A DNA stretch of 64,000 nt, taken from UBA5070 sp035604215 (GTDB lineage Bacteria; Fibrobacterota; Fibrobacteria; UBA5070). The position numbers were made by a program, and so were the translations under genes. The notes under the pieces were generated by a model that saw only the letters and a program-made list of their open reading frames with translations, did no database searches and was not told the origin of the DNA. Within the stretch, counting starts at the first letter, position 1; every line of letters starts with the position of its first letter. Where the stretch lies: the NCBI GenBank assembly GCA_035604215.1, contig DATNIW010000073.1, positions 8,588 through 72,587 of the forward strand. The letters are read 5' to 3'. Shown piece after piece: positions 43,202-52,164 of the stretch.

Positions 43202-44658
43202 CTTCCGGCCTTGCGCAGGGCGTGCGCGTAGGCCTCTTCGTAGCGGGGTACGGACGCGTCCCAGGAGAAGTCCCTGGACATCACCCGCCGCCGCATGGTC
43301 TCGAAGTGCGCACGGCGGTCGAAGAAGGTGCTCACCGCCCAGCCCAGCGTGTAGTAGAGGGCGTCCACGCGATAGTCGTCGAACACGAAGCCGTCGCCGC
43401 CGCCATCGGATTCCACGTAGTTCCAGACCGTGTCGGCGAGACCTCCGGTGCGCCTCACCACGGGAAGCGTCCCGTAGCGCATGGCGTACATCTGGGACAG
43501 TCCGCAGGGCTCGAACAGGCTCGGCATCAGGTAGAGGTCGGATCCGGCGTACGCCAGATGGGCGAGGTCCTCGCGGTAACCCACCCAGTTGCCCACGAGC
43601 CCGGGAAAGCGACGCTGCAGATCTCCCACCCACCATTCGTAGTGGGGGTCGCCGGAACCCACCAGCACGAACTGCAGTTGCATCTGGCGCATGGCCCGTT
43701 CCATGGCAGGTTCGATCAGGTCGAAGCCCTTTCCCGGAGCCAGGCGAGAGACGATGGAGACGACGCAGCGCGTGTCGTCCTCCCGCATCCCCAGTCGACG
43801 CTGGAGCTCGCGTCGGCATTCCCACCGGCTCGACATGTCGGCGGCCGAGAATCGGTAGGGGAGATGGCGGTCCGTGGAAGGATCGTAGGCGTCGGTGTCG
43901 ATTCCGTTGAGGATCCCGAACAGGTCTCCCGAACGACGCCCGAGGAATTCGTGCAGACCCTGTCCGCCCACGGGACCCTGGATCTCGCGGGCGTACGTGG
44001 GACTCACCGTGGTGATGGCGTCGGCGAAATGGATCCCCGCCTTGAGAAGGTTGACCCCGCCGTGGTCCTCGAACACGTCGGGAGTGTAGTGCTCCGGACC
44101 CATGCCCATCCAGGACAGGACTCCGCGCTCGCCCTGTCCCTGGTAGGCGAGGTTGTGGAGGGTGAGCACGCAGGCGGTCCGCTCCAACGGCGAGCCCCAG
44201 GCGTCCCAGGTCTTCCGGAACGCCATGGCGGGCGCCCCCTGCCAGTCGTGGGCGTGGAGGATGTCGGGAATCCAGCCCGTGTCCTTGCATGCCTGGAGAG
44301 CGGCCTTGCAGTGGAAGGCGAAGCGGCCGTTGTTGTCGTGGTAGGACCGGCCACCCTCGTCGTAGATCCCGGATCGACCGAACATCGCGGCGTGGTCGAT
44401 GAACCAGGCTCCCGCCTCGGATCCGTGGTCGCACTCGTGGAGGCCGCACCACACCTCGGTGCCGCCCATGTGAACGCAAAGGGTCTGGCGGAAAACGATG
44501 CCGAACCTGGCGCGGTCGATTCGGGCGTAGAGCGGGATGCACACCTTCACCTCGTGGCCCGCTCGCGCGAGCGCCTTGGGGAGGGAGCCCACGACCCCGG
44601 CAAGACCTCCAGTCGAGACGTAAGGATGGGATTCGGAGGCGACGAACAGGATCTTCAT
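43198..44658 (-). CDS. glgA: Glycogen (starch) synthase-type GT5 glycosyltransferase
   Basis: The 486-residue GT5 enzyme extends alpha-1,4-glucan from ADP- or UDP-glucose. HAHDWQGAPA, HNLAYQG, VSPTYAREI, LNGIDTDAYDP, SRLAPGKG and the C-terminal FEPCGLSQMYAMRYGTLPVV with RTGGLADTV all fit. The N-terminal substrate motif is changed: E. coli K15-TGGLA-D21 reads S15-TGGLA-G21 here, so the usual nucleotide-sugar-contacting Lys and the Asp are missing. Activity or donor choice may therefore differ. No glgB, glgC or glgP lies nearby. ATG 44658 is the family start (KILFVASE). Confidence 0.88.
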   Translation of the reverse strand: MKILFVASESHPYVSTGGLAGVVGSLPKALARAGHEVKVCIPLYARIDRARFGIVFRQTLCVHMGGTEVWCGLHECDHGSEAGAWFIDHAAMFGRSGIYDEGGRSYHDNNGRFAFHCKAALQACKDTGWIPDILHAHDWQGAPAMAFRKTWDAWGSPLERTACVLTLHNLAYQGQGERGVLSWMGMGPEHYTPDVFEDHGGVNLLKAGIHFADAITTVSPTYAREIQGPVGGQGLHEFLGRRSGDLFGILNGIDTDAYDPSTDRHLPYRFSAADMSSRWECRRELQRRLGMREDDTRCVVSIVSRLAPGKGFDLIEPAMERAMRQMQLQFVLVGSGDPHYEWWVGDLQRRFPGLVGNWVGYREDLAHLAYAGSDLYLMPSLFEPCGLSQMYAMRYGTLPVVRRTGGLADTVWNYVESDGGGDGFVFDDYRVDALYYTLGWAVSTFFDRRAHFETMRRRVMSRDFSWDASVPRYEEAYAHALRKAGS

Positions 44659-44769
44659 GGATGTCGGACTGGAAACCTAATCTCCCGCCCCCGCCTTCCC
44701 CGTCCGGCCCTCGGGTCGCGTCGGGGGCGGGGACTGGCGAAGCGGACTGGAAAATGGGAACATGGGAAC

Positions 44770-45333
44770 ATGGCAGAGCGCCCACAAATCCGCCGGGGAA
44801 GGACCCGGGTCCGCGGGTTCACCCTCCTGGAGATCCTCATCGTGCTGGTGCTGGTGGGCGTGGTGACCTCCCTGGCCGTCGGAGGGGTCGTCAAGATCCA
44901 AGCGAGGTCCCAGGCGCGGGCCGCCATCGAGGACATGTTCACCGCGATCCACCTCGCGCGAAGCGATGCCGTGGCGCGCCAGCGCAACTCGGGAGTGGCC
45001 ATCGCGCTGGATACGACCAACAGGTTCGTGTCCGGCGGGGTGGCGGTGACCGGCCTGAAGTACCTGCGGTTCGTTGATTCGGATGCGGGGGTGCAGGGCG
45101 TCTACGATCCGACCGACACCGTCCTGCAAGGCTGGACGCGGATGCAGGGGCAGGTCTTCGCCTACTCCATCGCCTCCAGCGGACTGTCGGCGGGGACGGT
45201 GAGCCTGGTCTTCAACACGGACGGGTCCATCAACAACGATCTCCAGATGAAGCTGGGCATCGCCAACTTCTCGGACACGTTCACCGTCGGACTGCTGCCC
45301 GCCACCGGGCTCGCGACCCTGGACCGGAACTGA
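44770..45333 (+). CDS. Type IV minor pilin / pseudopilin (GspH/FimT type)
   Basis: The 187-residue protein has a prepilin leader ending at G-F with cleavage before F in VRG/FTLLEILIVLVLVGVV, and E at position 5 of the mature helix. GspH/FimT features follow (ARAAIEDMFTAIHLARSDAVARQRNSGVAI). Minor pilins prime assembly of the pilus tip. ATG 44770 gives a 20-residue leader, within the known range. It is the first of four co-oriented pilin genes separated by one base or overlapping. The upstream 111 bases contain the glgA divergent promoter zone and a short direct repeat (ATGGGAAC twice). Confidence 0.88.
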   Translation: MAERPQIRRGRTRVRGFTLLEILIVLVLVGVVTSLAVGGVVKIQARSQARAAIEDMFTAIHLARSDAVARQRNSGVAIALDTTNRFVSGGVAVTGLKYLRFVDSDAGVQGVYDPTDTVLQGWTRMQGQVFAYSIASSGLSAGTVSLVFNTDGSINNDLQMKLGIANFSDTFTVGLLPATGLATLDRN

Positions 45334-45334
45334 C

Positions 45335-45724
45335 ATGCGCCGCCGGGGATTCAGCATGATCGAGGTCATGATGGCGCTGGTCATCCTGGGGATCGTCATC
45401 TCCATCTTCTACCAGACCTCCAAGTACTCCACCAGGAACCAGGGGAAGACGCGCTCCTGGGAGGGCGAGGCCGAGGTCATGGAGACCACCGTGGAGGGCC
45501 TGCGCACCGGCTACAGCATGACCCAGCTCCAGAATCTGTCGTCTTCGTGGACGGATTCCTCCCAGGGCGGCAACAGGTACGCCGTGACCGTGGCGGGATC
45601 GGTGGCCCCCGATTCCGTCGCCACCACCTTTCCCGCGAGCATGCTCGCCCAGGTCGTGATCACGGTCAAGAAGCTGGGCGACACGGACAGCCTGAAGGCC
45701 TCCACCATCCTGTGGGTGAACTGA
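45335..45724 (+). CDS. Type IV minor pilin (PilV/GspI type)
   Basis: The 129-residue protein has a very short leader MRRRG before the FSMIEVMMALVILGIVISIF helix, with conserved Glu5. The size and the place between FimT-like and PilW-like genes suggest the PilV role. It begins one base after the previous stop and ends one base before the next start. Confidence 0.82.
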   Translation: MRRRGFSMIEVMMALVILGIVISIFYQTSKYSTRNQGKTRSWEGEAEVMETTVEGLRTGYSMTQLQNLSSSWTDSSQGGNRYAVTVAGSVAPDSVATTFPASMLAQVVITVKKLGDTDSLKASTILWVN

Positions 45725-45725
45725 C

Positions 45726-46673
45726 ATGCGCCGCGGGTTCACGCTGGTCGAGATCCTGATCGCGCTCGTGATCATGGCGCTCGTGAGTTCGGGGGTCCTT
45801 GCCGTCTTCCAGTACCAGAACCGGGACGCGTCGACGAAACGCGACGTCGCCGAGATGAACCTCATGGCCAAGGGCACGATGGAGGAGCTTTCGCGCAACA
45901 TCCGGATGGCCGGAGGAGCGCTTCCCCCCGGGATCGGCGGGCTGAAGGTGTACGGCTCCGGAGCCGAGCGCGTCAAGGTGGCGCTGAACCGCAACGACGG
46001 CGTGGACACCATGGCCACCCCCTCCCAGTTCAACAACTCCTCCCAATCGCTTTCCTGCTGCGGCAGCTACCAGAAGTTCCTGGTCCTGCCCGTCAAGCAT
46101 GTGGCCGGTGTCTTCACCGACAGCGGCTACGTGATCACCGACGTGCGCGTCCCCCCCGTGGGCGCCCCGAACGGGACCGCCCCCAGCAAGGACACCATGA
46201 TCGTCCTGAAGATCCTGAAGCTGGTGGCATCGGGAAGCGCCGTCACCGTGAACGGCACGTCGATCAGTCCACCCTTCGTCATCGCCGACGGCACCTGGTT
46301 CGGTTCCAACTGGAATTGGGCGAATTCCGTCCAGACCAGCGTCAGCACGCTGGTGTACGCGATGGATTCGGTCCTCTATTGGATGTCGAACGACACGGTC
46401 TACCGGAAGATCGACCGCAACCTCCAGGGAGCCTACGCGGTGGGCGTCGATTCCCTGCACCTCCAGTACCAGGATCCGACGGGGGTCTGGGCTGACAGTC
46501 TGACGGCCGCGGGTGCGGGAACGATCGTCATGGCCAAGATCAGGCTTCGGGTGCGCACGCGCCACGCGGACCCGGTCCTCCTGAGGACCAATCCGTCCAG
46601 CTTGGGCCTCCACTACCAGACGGTGCAGTCCGAAGTGAGCCTGCGCAACTCCTCCACGCTGGTGAACCAGTGA
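45726..46673 (+). CDS. Type IV minor pilin (PilW type)
   Basis: The 315-residue protein has the prepilin leader MRRG and helix FTLVEILIALVIMALVSSGVL, followed by the PilW-like ELSRNIRMAGGALPPG segment. The C-terminal domain is large and beta-rich. A CC pair (SLSCCGSYQ) could form a vicinal disulfide. It overlaps the region of the next start by four bases if GTG 46670 were used, or is followed nine bases later by ATG 46682. Confidence 0.85.
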   Translation: MRRGFTLVEILIALVIMALVSSGVLAVFQYQNRDASTKRDVAEMNLMAKGTMEELSRNIRMAGGALPPGIGGLKVYGSGAERVKVALNRNDGVDTMATPSQFNNSSQSLSCCGSYQKFLVLPVKHVAGVFTDSGYVITDVRVPPVGAPNGTAPSKDTMIVLKILKLVASGSAVTVNGTSISPPFVIADGTWFGSNWNWANSVQTSVSTLVYAMDSVLYWMSNDTVYRKIDRNLQGAYAVGVDSLHLQYQDPTGVWADSLTAAGAGTIVMAKIRLRVRTRHADPVLLRTNPSSLGLHYQTVQSEVSLRNSSTLVNQ

Positions 46674-46681
46674 GGTCCGCC

Positions 46682-48496
46682 ATGAGATCCAAGATCGGTG
46701 CCGCCGCCCGTTCCGGCGTGGCGATGATGCTGGTGCTCGCGCTTTCCGTCGTGATCCTGGCGGTGGGGATGTCGATGATCGGGTTGACGGGGAACATCAT
46801 GTCCTCCTCCGTGGACGCGAAGACCAAGATCAAGGCCCGCTACGCGGCGGAATCCTCCATATCCGCCTCCATCGCGAACGCGGTGTACCAGGCAGGGAAC
46901 TACTTCGGGGGCAGCATCGCGGCCTCCACCCTGAACCTCTCGGAGGCCGGCGACAACGGGACGGCCAACGTGAGTTCCGGAAACAACATGGGCCAGGAGG
47001 AGATCCTGGAAAAGAACAGCCCGATGGACGGCATGCGCGGAAACCAGATCCCGCTGCAGATCAGCGCATCGGGAAAATCGGGCGGAGCCAAGGCGAAGAT
47101 CGTGGCGGCCGTGGCCCTCTACCAGGTCCCCATCTACCAGTTCGGCGTCTTCTACGACGGACCCCTGGAGATCACGCCGGGATCGAACATGACCGTGATG
47201 GGGCGCGTGCACACCAACAGCAGCGCCTACTTCCGCAGCGCGACCATCCTCGCCTTCCAGGGGCCCATCACCGCCGTGGGGAACATCTACCAATGGCAGA
47301 AGTCGAGCACGTCCGGCGTCCTGGACTACCAGCTCACCCCGGACACCGCGGCCCTGTTCGCTCCCTCGCTGACGCAGACCTTGATCGCGATGACTTCCGC
47401 ATCCAACAGCCAGCCACCGAAGATCGGCGGGGTGAGCAACGCGCAGTTCCAGCAGTCGCCGCTGATCCTGCCCATCGGGGTCGGGACGGCGCACAGCATC
47501 CTGGGCATCCGCGACTCCGTCAACGATCCTCCGGCCCTGAAGCGGCAGAAATTCGATTGGCTGGTGGCCACCCGCAGTTCCGCCGCCGCCCGCTGGGTGG
47601 TCCTGAATTCGACCATCCCGGCCAAACCCGCCTGGATCACGGGCCCGCGCGTCTTCTACGACCGGCGCGAGCAGAGGTGGGTCAAGGTGTGGGATTTCGA
47701 CGTGTCCGTCCTGGCGGCTTCCGGGAACCTCGACAGCATCTTCTACCTGGACGACACGACGACGACGAAGGTGAAGGCCGTTCCCGCGGACACCCACGCG
47801 GTCCTGAACGCCTTCCGGATCAAGAACGCGACGTGGCTGCCCCGGAACATGACCATCGCGAGCGGCAAGCCGGTGTACATCATGGGCGACTTCAACAAGC
47901 AGAACAGCACCGGCGACACCACCAAGTACGTGAACGCCCAGATCGCGGCGGATGCCGTGACGGTGCTTTCCAGCCAGTGGATGGGCTGGGACACGGCCAA
48001 GCTCGGATCCAACGTCACCCACTCCAACAGTTCGCTGGAGCGTCCCTGGTCGGACGCGAACTGGCTGGCCTGCACCGGGGGCTGCAGCGGCGCGGACTAC
48101 GCCCGCACCCCGACCGGAGGCGCCCTCACCGCCAACATCCGCATCAACGCCGCGATCATCACCGGGAACAAGCAGAGCTCCCCCAACTGCTTCCCTCCCA
48201 TCAACACCTCCGACGCGGGCTTCGAGTCGTGCTACGAGGGCGGCTGGCACAACAGCCTCCGCTTCCTCGAGCAGTGGTCCGGCCACACCGTGACGTTCCT
48301 GGGAAGCTACGTGTGCATGTGGCAGGCGCAGACTTCCGAACTCGCGACCGGAACCACCGTCTACAGCACGTCGTACTACTCGGTGCCCAACCGGGTCTGG
48401 GGCTACGACACCCGGTTCAACGACCTGAGCAACATGCCGCCCGGCTCGCCGTTCCTGGCCACCGCCATCCTGACCAACTGGCTGGAACGGAACTGA
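46682..48496 (+). CDS. Oversized PilX-like pilus assembly protein
   Basis: The 604-residue protein has a PilX-type N-terminus (RSGVAMMLVLALSVVILAVGMSMIG, then KARYAAESS). It lacks the Glu5 prepilin signature, as PilX/GspK-like proteins do, and carries a ~540-residue passenger instead of the usual ~150. The passenger is rich in Ser, Thr and aromatic residues with cysteine-bearing loops (CTGGCSG, SPNCFPP, ESCYEGG), which suits an exposed adhesive tip. ATG 46682 is preferred as GAGG lies six bases upstream; GTG 46670 adds four residues. A strong terminator follows at 48516, closing the operon. Confidence 0.75.
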   Translation: MRSKIGAAARSGVAMMLVLALSVVILAVGMSMIGLTGNIMSSSVDAKTKIKARYAAESSISASIANAVYQAGNYFGGSIAASTLNLSEAGDNGTANVSSGNNMGQEEILEKNSPMDGMRGNQIPLQISASGKSGGAKAKIVAAVALYQVPIYQFGVFYDGPLEITPGSNMTVMGRVHTNSSAYFRSATILAFQGPITAVGNIYQWQKSSTSGVLDYQLTPDTAALFAPSLTQTLIAMTSASNSQPPKIGGVSNAQFQQSPLILPIGVGTAHSILGIRDSVNDPPALKRQKFDWLVATRSSAAARWVVLNSTIPAKPAWITGPRVFYDRREQRWVKVWDFDVSVLAASGNLDSIFYLDDTTTTKVKAVPADTHAVLNAFRIKNATWLPRNMTIASGKPVYIMGDFNKQNSTGDTTKYVNAQIAADAVTVLSSQWMGWDTAKLGSNVTHSNSSLERPWSDANWLACTGGCSGADYARTPTGGALTANIRINAAIITGNKQSSPNCFPPINTSDAGFESCYEGGWHNSLRFLEQWSGHTVTFLGSYVCMWQAQTSELATGTTVYSTSYYSVPNRVWGYDTRFNDLSNMPPGSPFLATAILTNWLERN

Positions 48497-48515
48497 TCCC
48501 GACCCATCGCGGAGG

Positions 48516-48548
48516 AAGGCGTGTCGCAACTTGCGGCACGCCTTTTTT
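48516..48548 (+). terminator. Rho-independent terminator of the minor-pilin operon
   Basis: A stem of about 12 pairs (AAGGCGTGTCGCA with TGCGGCACGCCTT, one G-U pair) with a tiny loop is followed by six T residues (48543-48548). It lies 20 bases after the last pilin stop and before motA. Confidence 0.9.
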
Positions 48549-48610
48549 CGTGGCTATGGGGAAGGATTCTCCGTTGACGGATCGGGGTCGCGAATGGGAC
48601 CCTGGAGGGG

Positions 48611-49456
48611 ATGTTCTCGATCATTGGCGTCCTCGTCGTATTCGCCGGCGTTTTCGGCGGCTTCATCCTGGCCGGCGGAAATCTGCTGACCCTGATCCAG
48701 CCTTCCGAATTCCTCGTGCTGGGCGGTGCGGCCATCGGAGGCATGCTGATCGCGACTCCGTCCTACGTGCTTTCCGCCCTCGGGAAGAAGGTCGGGAAGA
48801 TCTTCGCCAACGGCTTCACCAGCCAGGACTTCATGGACATCCTCGTGATGCAGTACGAGCTGTACAACAAGGTGCGCAAGGAAGGGATCCTTTCCATCGA
48901 GCAGGACGTGTCCGTGCCGGACGGGAGTTCGGTGTTCAAGAAGTTCCCCAAGTTCCTGTCCAACCACGAGGCCGTGGACTTCTACTGCGACGCGCTCCGG
49001 CAGCTGGTCAACGGCATCGACGCCGGAGCCATCGACATCTCCATCGAAACCGACATGGAGACGCACGAGAAGGAGATCAAGCAGGTTCCGCAGGTCCTGG
49101 CGCGCATCGCCGACGCCTTCCCCGGACTCGGCATCGTGGCCGCCGTGCTCGGCATCATCATCACCATGGGCAAGCTCGACGGTCCTCCGGCCGAGCTGGG
49201 CCACCACATCGGCGCGGCGCTGGTGGGCACGATGCTCGGCGTGCTCTCCGCGTACGGCTTCGTCAATCCGATGGCGCAGAAGCTCGAGACCGTGAACATG
49301 GAGGAGGAGATGTACCTCTCCTGCCTGGCCAGCGGGTTCCGGGCGTTCAGCCAGGGCCTGGCGCCGATGGTCGCCATCGAAGTCGCGCGCAAGTCGCTGT
49401 TCCACCATTTCCGGCCCGATCTCGACGCGCTGAACGCCGCGGCCAAGAAGGGCTGA
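48611..49456 (+). CDS. motA: Flagellar-type stator protein MotA
   Basis: The 281-residue protein has four membrane helices: two N-terminal (SIIGVLVVFAGVFGGFIL and EFLVLGGAAIGGMLI) and two late (LGIVAAVLGIIITMG and GAALVGTMLGVLSAYGF). The cytoplasmic loop contains the charged stretch RKEGILSIEQDV. With MotB it forms the proton channel that drives rotation. GGAGGGG (48604-48610) abuts ATG 48611. It is followed one base later by motB. No flagellin or switch genes are in the window, so the stator could serve flagella or another rotary machine such as gliding motors; that is open. Confidence 0.92.
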   Translation: MFSIIGVLVVFAGVFGGFILAGGNLLTLIQPSEFLVLGGAAIGGMLIATPSYVLSALGKKVGKIFANGFTSQDFMDILVMQYELYNKVRKEGILSIEQDVSVPDGSSVFKKFPKFLSNHEAVDFYCDALRQLVNGIDAGAIDISIETDMETHEKEIKQVPQVLARIADAFPGLGIVAAVLGIIITMGKLDGPPAELGHHIGAALVGTMLGVLSAYGFVNPMAQKLETVNMEEEMYLSCLASGFRAFSQGLAPMVAIEVARKSLFHHFRPDLDALNAAAKKG

Positions 49457-49457
49457 G

Positions 49458-50246
49458 ATGGCCGAGAAGGACGCCGAAAAGGGAGTCCAGCCCGTCAGGA
49501 GGAAGAAGAACCACGGGCATCCGCCCCACGGCGGTGCGTGGAAGGTCGCCTTCGCGGATTTCATGACCTCGATGTTCGCGCTGTTCCTGGTGCTGTGGAT
49601 CATCTCCAGCACGTCCTCCAGCCAGAAGCAGGCCATCGCGCAGTATTTCCGCAGTCCCACCATCTTCCGGGAGGGGTCGTCCTCTCCCATGGACCTGGGC
49701 GGAAGTTCCAGCAGTTCCCAGAAGGAATCGCAGGGCGACGCGGGTGGATCGAAGGACGTCGAGAGCGAGAAGATGGCGGCCCTGGATTCGGCGCTCAATT
49801 CGGACTCCCTGCTGGCGTCGCTGGGCAAGCAGTTCAAGACGAAGATGACCGACCAGGGCTTGGAGATCGAGATCTCCGACGCCCAGGGGCTCGGCACCTT
49901 CGAGCTGGGATCGGCCAAGCTGAATCCCCGCATGATCGATCCCCTCACACATCTTTCCCGGGCGCTCCGGGTGCTGCCCAACAAGATGGTGATCGGCGGC
50001 CACACCGACAGCTACGCCTATTCCGCTGGCGGGTATTCCAACTGGCAGCTCTCGGCCGACCGAGCCAACACGGTGCGCGACCGGATCACCACCGACGGGA
50101 TCGACGTCGGGCGGTTCAGCGCGGTGGTCGGCTACGGGAACACGGAACTCGCGAAACCCGACGATCCGTACGCCCCCGAGAACCGTCGCGTGACCATCCT
50201 GGTGCTGAAGCAGGGAACGAAGTTCAAGCCGGGCCAGACGAACTAG
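49458..50246 (+). CDS. motB: Stator protein MotB with OmpA-like peptidoglycan-binding domain
   Basis: The 262-residue protein has one membrane helix (FADFMTSMFALFLVLWII) with the proton-carrying D34. A Ser-rich linker (about 75-100) follows, then an OmpA/MotB domain with VIGGHTDSYAY, NWQLSADRANTVRDRI and the ENRRVTILVL end. The N-terminus is short and basic as usual. The stop overlaps that of oppF by four bases (CTAG, convergent). Confidence 0.92.
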   Translation: MAEKDAEKGVQPVRRKKNHGHPPHGGAWKVAFADFMTSMFALFLVLWIISSTSSSQKQAIAQYFRSPTIFREGSSSPMDLGGSSSSSQKESQGDAGGSKDVESEKMAALDSALNSDSLLASLGKQFKTKMTDQGLEIEISDAQGLGTFELGSAKLNPRMIDPLTHLSRALRVLPNKMVIGGHTDSYAYSAGGYSNWQLSADRANTVRDRITTDGIDVGRFSAVVGYGNTELAKPDDPYAPENRRVTILVLKQGTKFKPGQTN

Positions 50247-51205
50247 AAGGCGGATCTCGGGCACGCGACGCGACGGTTTCCGTCCACCGTCGCGAGTTCC
50301 GGGCGGACCGCCGCGCATTCCGGAACGGCCATCGGGCACCGCGGGTGGAAGGCGCACCCCGAGGGCGGCGACAACGGGGAGGGAAGCTCTCCCGAGGCGA
50401 CGGAAACCGACCGCCGTCGCGCGCCGAGCGCCGGAACCGAGTCGATGAGGAGGCGCGTGTAGGGATGGAGCGGGGAACCGCACACCTCCTCCACCGGACC
50501 TTCCTCCACGATCCGTCCCAGGTACATCACGGCGAGCCGATCGCAGAAGTGGCGCACCACGCCCATGTCGTGGGCGACGAAGAGGTACCCCATGCCGCGC
50601 TCGTCCCGGAGATCCTCGAGCAGGTTCAGCACCTGGGCCTGCACCGAGACGTCCAGGGCGGAGACCGGTTCGTCCAGGATGAGAAGTCGCGGCTCCACGG
50701 CCAGCGCGCGGGCGATTCCGATCCTCTGCCGCTGTCCGCCGGAGAACTCGTGGGGATGCCTGTCCAGGTGTTCGCCGGAGAGTCCCACGCGGCGGAAGAT
50801 CTCCGCCACGCGCTCCCGCCGCCGGGGGGCCGGACAGATTCCATGCACTTCCAGTCCTTCCGACACGGCCTGGAACGCGGTGCGCCGCGGATCGAGAGAC
50901 GACATCGGGTCCTGGAAGACCACCTGCATGTGGCGGCGGAAGCGCCGCAAGGCGGCGCCATCCAGGGCGCGGACGTCCTGCCCTCCCAGGACCACCGATC
51001 CCGCGTCCGGTTCCACGAGCCGGAGGATCGCCCGGGCCGTGGTGCTCTTCCCGCATCCGGATTCGCCCACGAGTCCCAGAGTTCTTCCCGCATCCACGTC
51101 CAGACTGGCTCCGTCCACGGCCGTGAGCCAGGAGCGCGAACGGGAGAACACGCCGGCGCGGACCGGAAACCGCACCGAGAGGTCGCGGACCTCCAGGAGG
51201 CTCAC
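50243..51205 (-). CDS. oppF: Oligopeptide/dipeptide ABC transporter ATP-binding subunit (OppF type)
   Basis: The 320-residue ABC ATPase has Walker A GESGCGKST (47-55), Q-loop VVFQDPMSSLDPR, signature FSGGQRQRIGIARAL, Walker B LLILDEPVSALDV, and the Opp-type C-terminal cysteine motif (CAFHPRCPMAVPEC...ACPRS). The cysteine tail binds an Fe-S cluster in some family members. Start GTG 51205 overlaps the oppD stop (GTGA). It is the last gene of the oppABCDF operon. Confidence 0.93.
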   Translation of the reverse strand: MSLLEVRDLSVRFPVRAGVFSRSRSWLTAVDGASLDVDAGRTLGLVGESGCGKSTTARAILRLVEPDAGSVVLGGQDVRALDGAALRRFRRHMQVVFQDPMSSLDPRRTAFQAVSEGLEVHGICPAPRRRERVAEIFRRVGLSGEHLDRHPHEFSGGQRQRIGIARALAVEPRLLILDEPVSALDVSVQAQVLNLLEDLRDERGMGYLFVAHDMGVVRHFCDRLAVMYLGRIVEEGPVEEVCGSPLHPYTRLLIDSVPALGARRRSVSVASGELPSPLSPPSGCAFHPRCPMAVPECAAVRPELATVDGNRRVACPRSAF

Positions 51206-52164
51206 GGAGCGCCCACCGGATGGAAGCAGGCGACCCCGCCCTCGGGTCCGGGGACGTCGGGGGCGCCATTGCGGCAGGTGTCGTCGGCATGGGGACATCG
51301 CGGGTGGAACCGGCAGCCGGAGGGCCAATCGCGAGGAGACGGAACCGCTCCGGGAATGGACGGAAGCCGCCCGGTCCGTGGACGGAATCCGGGAACGGAG
51401 TCCAGGAGGCCGCGCGTGTAGGGGTGTCGGGGCGAAACGAGGATGCGCTCGGCCGGACCTTCCTCGGCGATCCTTCCCGCGTACATCACGGCGATGCGGT
51501 CGGCGACCCGTTCCACCACGCCCAGGTCGTGCGTGATGAAGATCATGGTCATGCCGAGTTCCCGCCGGAGCGAGGCGAGGAGCTCCAGGATCTGGGCCTG
51601 GATGGTCACGTCCAGGGCGGTGGTGGGTTCGTCGGCCACGAGGAGGTCCGGTCCTGGACAGAGGGCGAGGGCGATCATCACCCTCTGCCTCATGCCCCCC
51701 GACAGTTCGTGCGGGTAGCTGGCCAGGCGCGCCGCGGGATCCGGCAGTCCCACCCGGCGCAACCAGTCGACTGCGGCCGTCCGGGCGGCGATCCCGGAAA
51801 GGTCGTGGTGGGTCCGCAGGGTCTCGACCAGATGTTCGCCCACGGAAAGGAGCGGATTCAGGGAGGACATGGGGTCCTGGAAGACCATGGAGATCCTCCG
51901 TCCGCGCACGGATCGCCATCCCCGCTCGGACAGGGAGGTCAATTCCCGTTCCGAGAGGCGCGCCGAGCCGGTGGTGCGGGCTCCCGAGGGAAGAAGCCCG
52001 CAGAGCGCGGAGGCGGTGGCCGATTTTCCGCACCCGGATTCGCCGACCAGGCCCAGCACGGAGCCGCGTTCCAGAGACAGCGAGATCCCGTCCACGGCCT
52101 GGAGCGGACCTTCGGGGGTGGCGAAGGAGACCCCCAACCGGTCCACGGCCAGGAGGGCGCTCAC
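51202..52164 (-). CDS. oppD: Oligopeptide/dipeptide ABC transporter ATP-binding subunit (OppD type)
   Basis: The 320-residue ABC ATPase has Walker A GESGCGKS (41-48), Q-loop MVFQDPMSSLNPL, signature LSGGMRQRVMIALAL, Walker B LLVADEPTTALDV, and the C-terminal cysteine motif (CRFHPRCPHADDTC). GMRQR with ADEPTTALD is the OppD form, in contrast to the OppF partner. GTG 52164 overlaps the oppC stop (GTGA), so all the downstream genes are translationally coupled. Confidence 0.93.
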   Translation of the reverse strand: MSALLAVDRLGVSFATPEGPLQAVDGISLSLERGSVLGLVGESGCGKSATASALCGLLPSGARTTGSARLSERELTSLSERGWRSVRGRRISMVFQDPMSSLNPLLSVGEHLVETLRTHHDLSGIAARTAAVDWLRRVGLPDPAARLASYPHELSGGMRQRVMIALALCPGPDLLVADEPTTALDVTIQAQILELLASLRRELGMTMIFITHDLGVVERVADRIAVMYAGRIAEEGPAERILVSPRHPYTRGLLDSVPGFRPRTGRLPSIPGAVPSPRDWPSGCRFHPRCPHADDTCRNGAPDVPGPEGGVACFHPVGAP

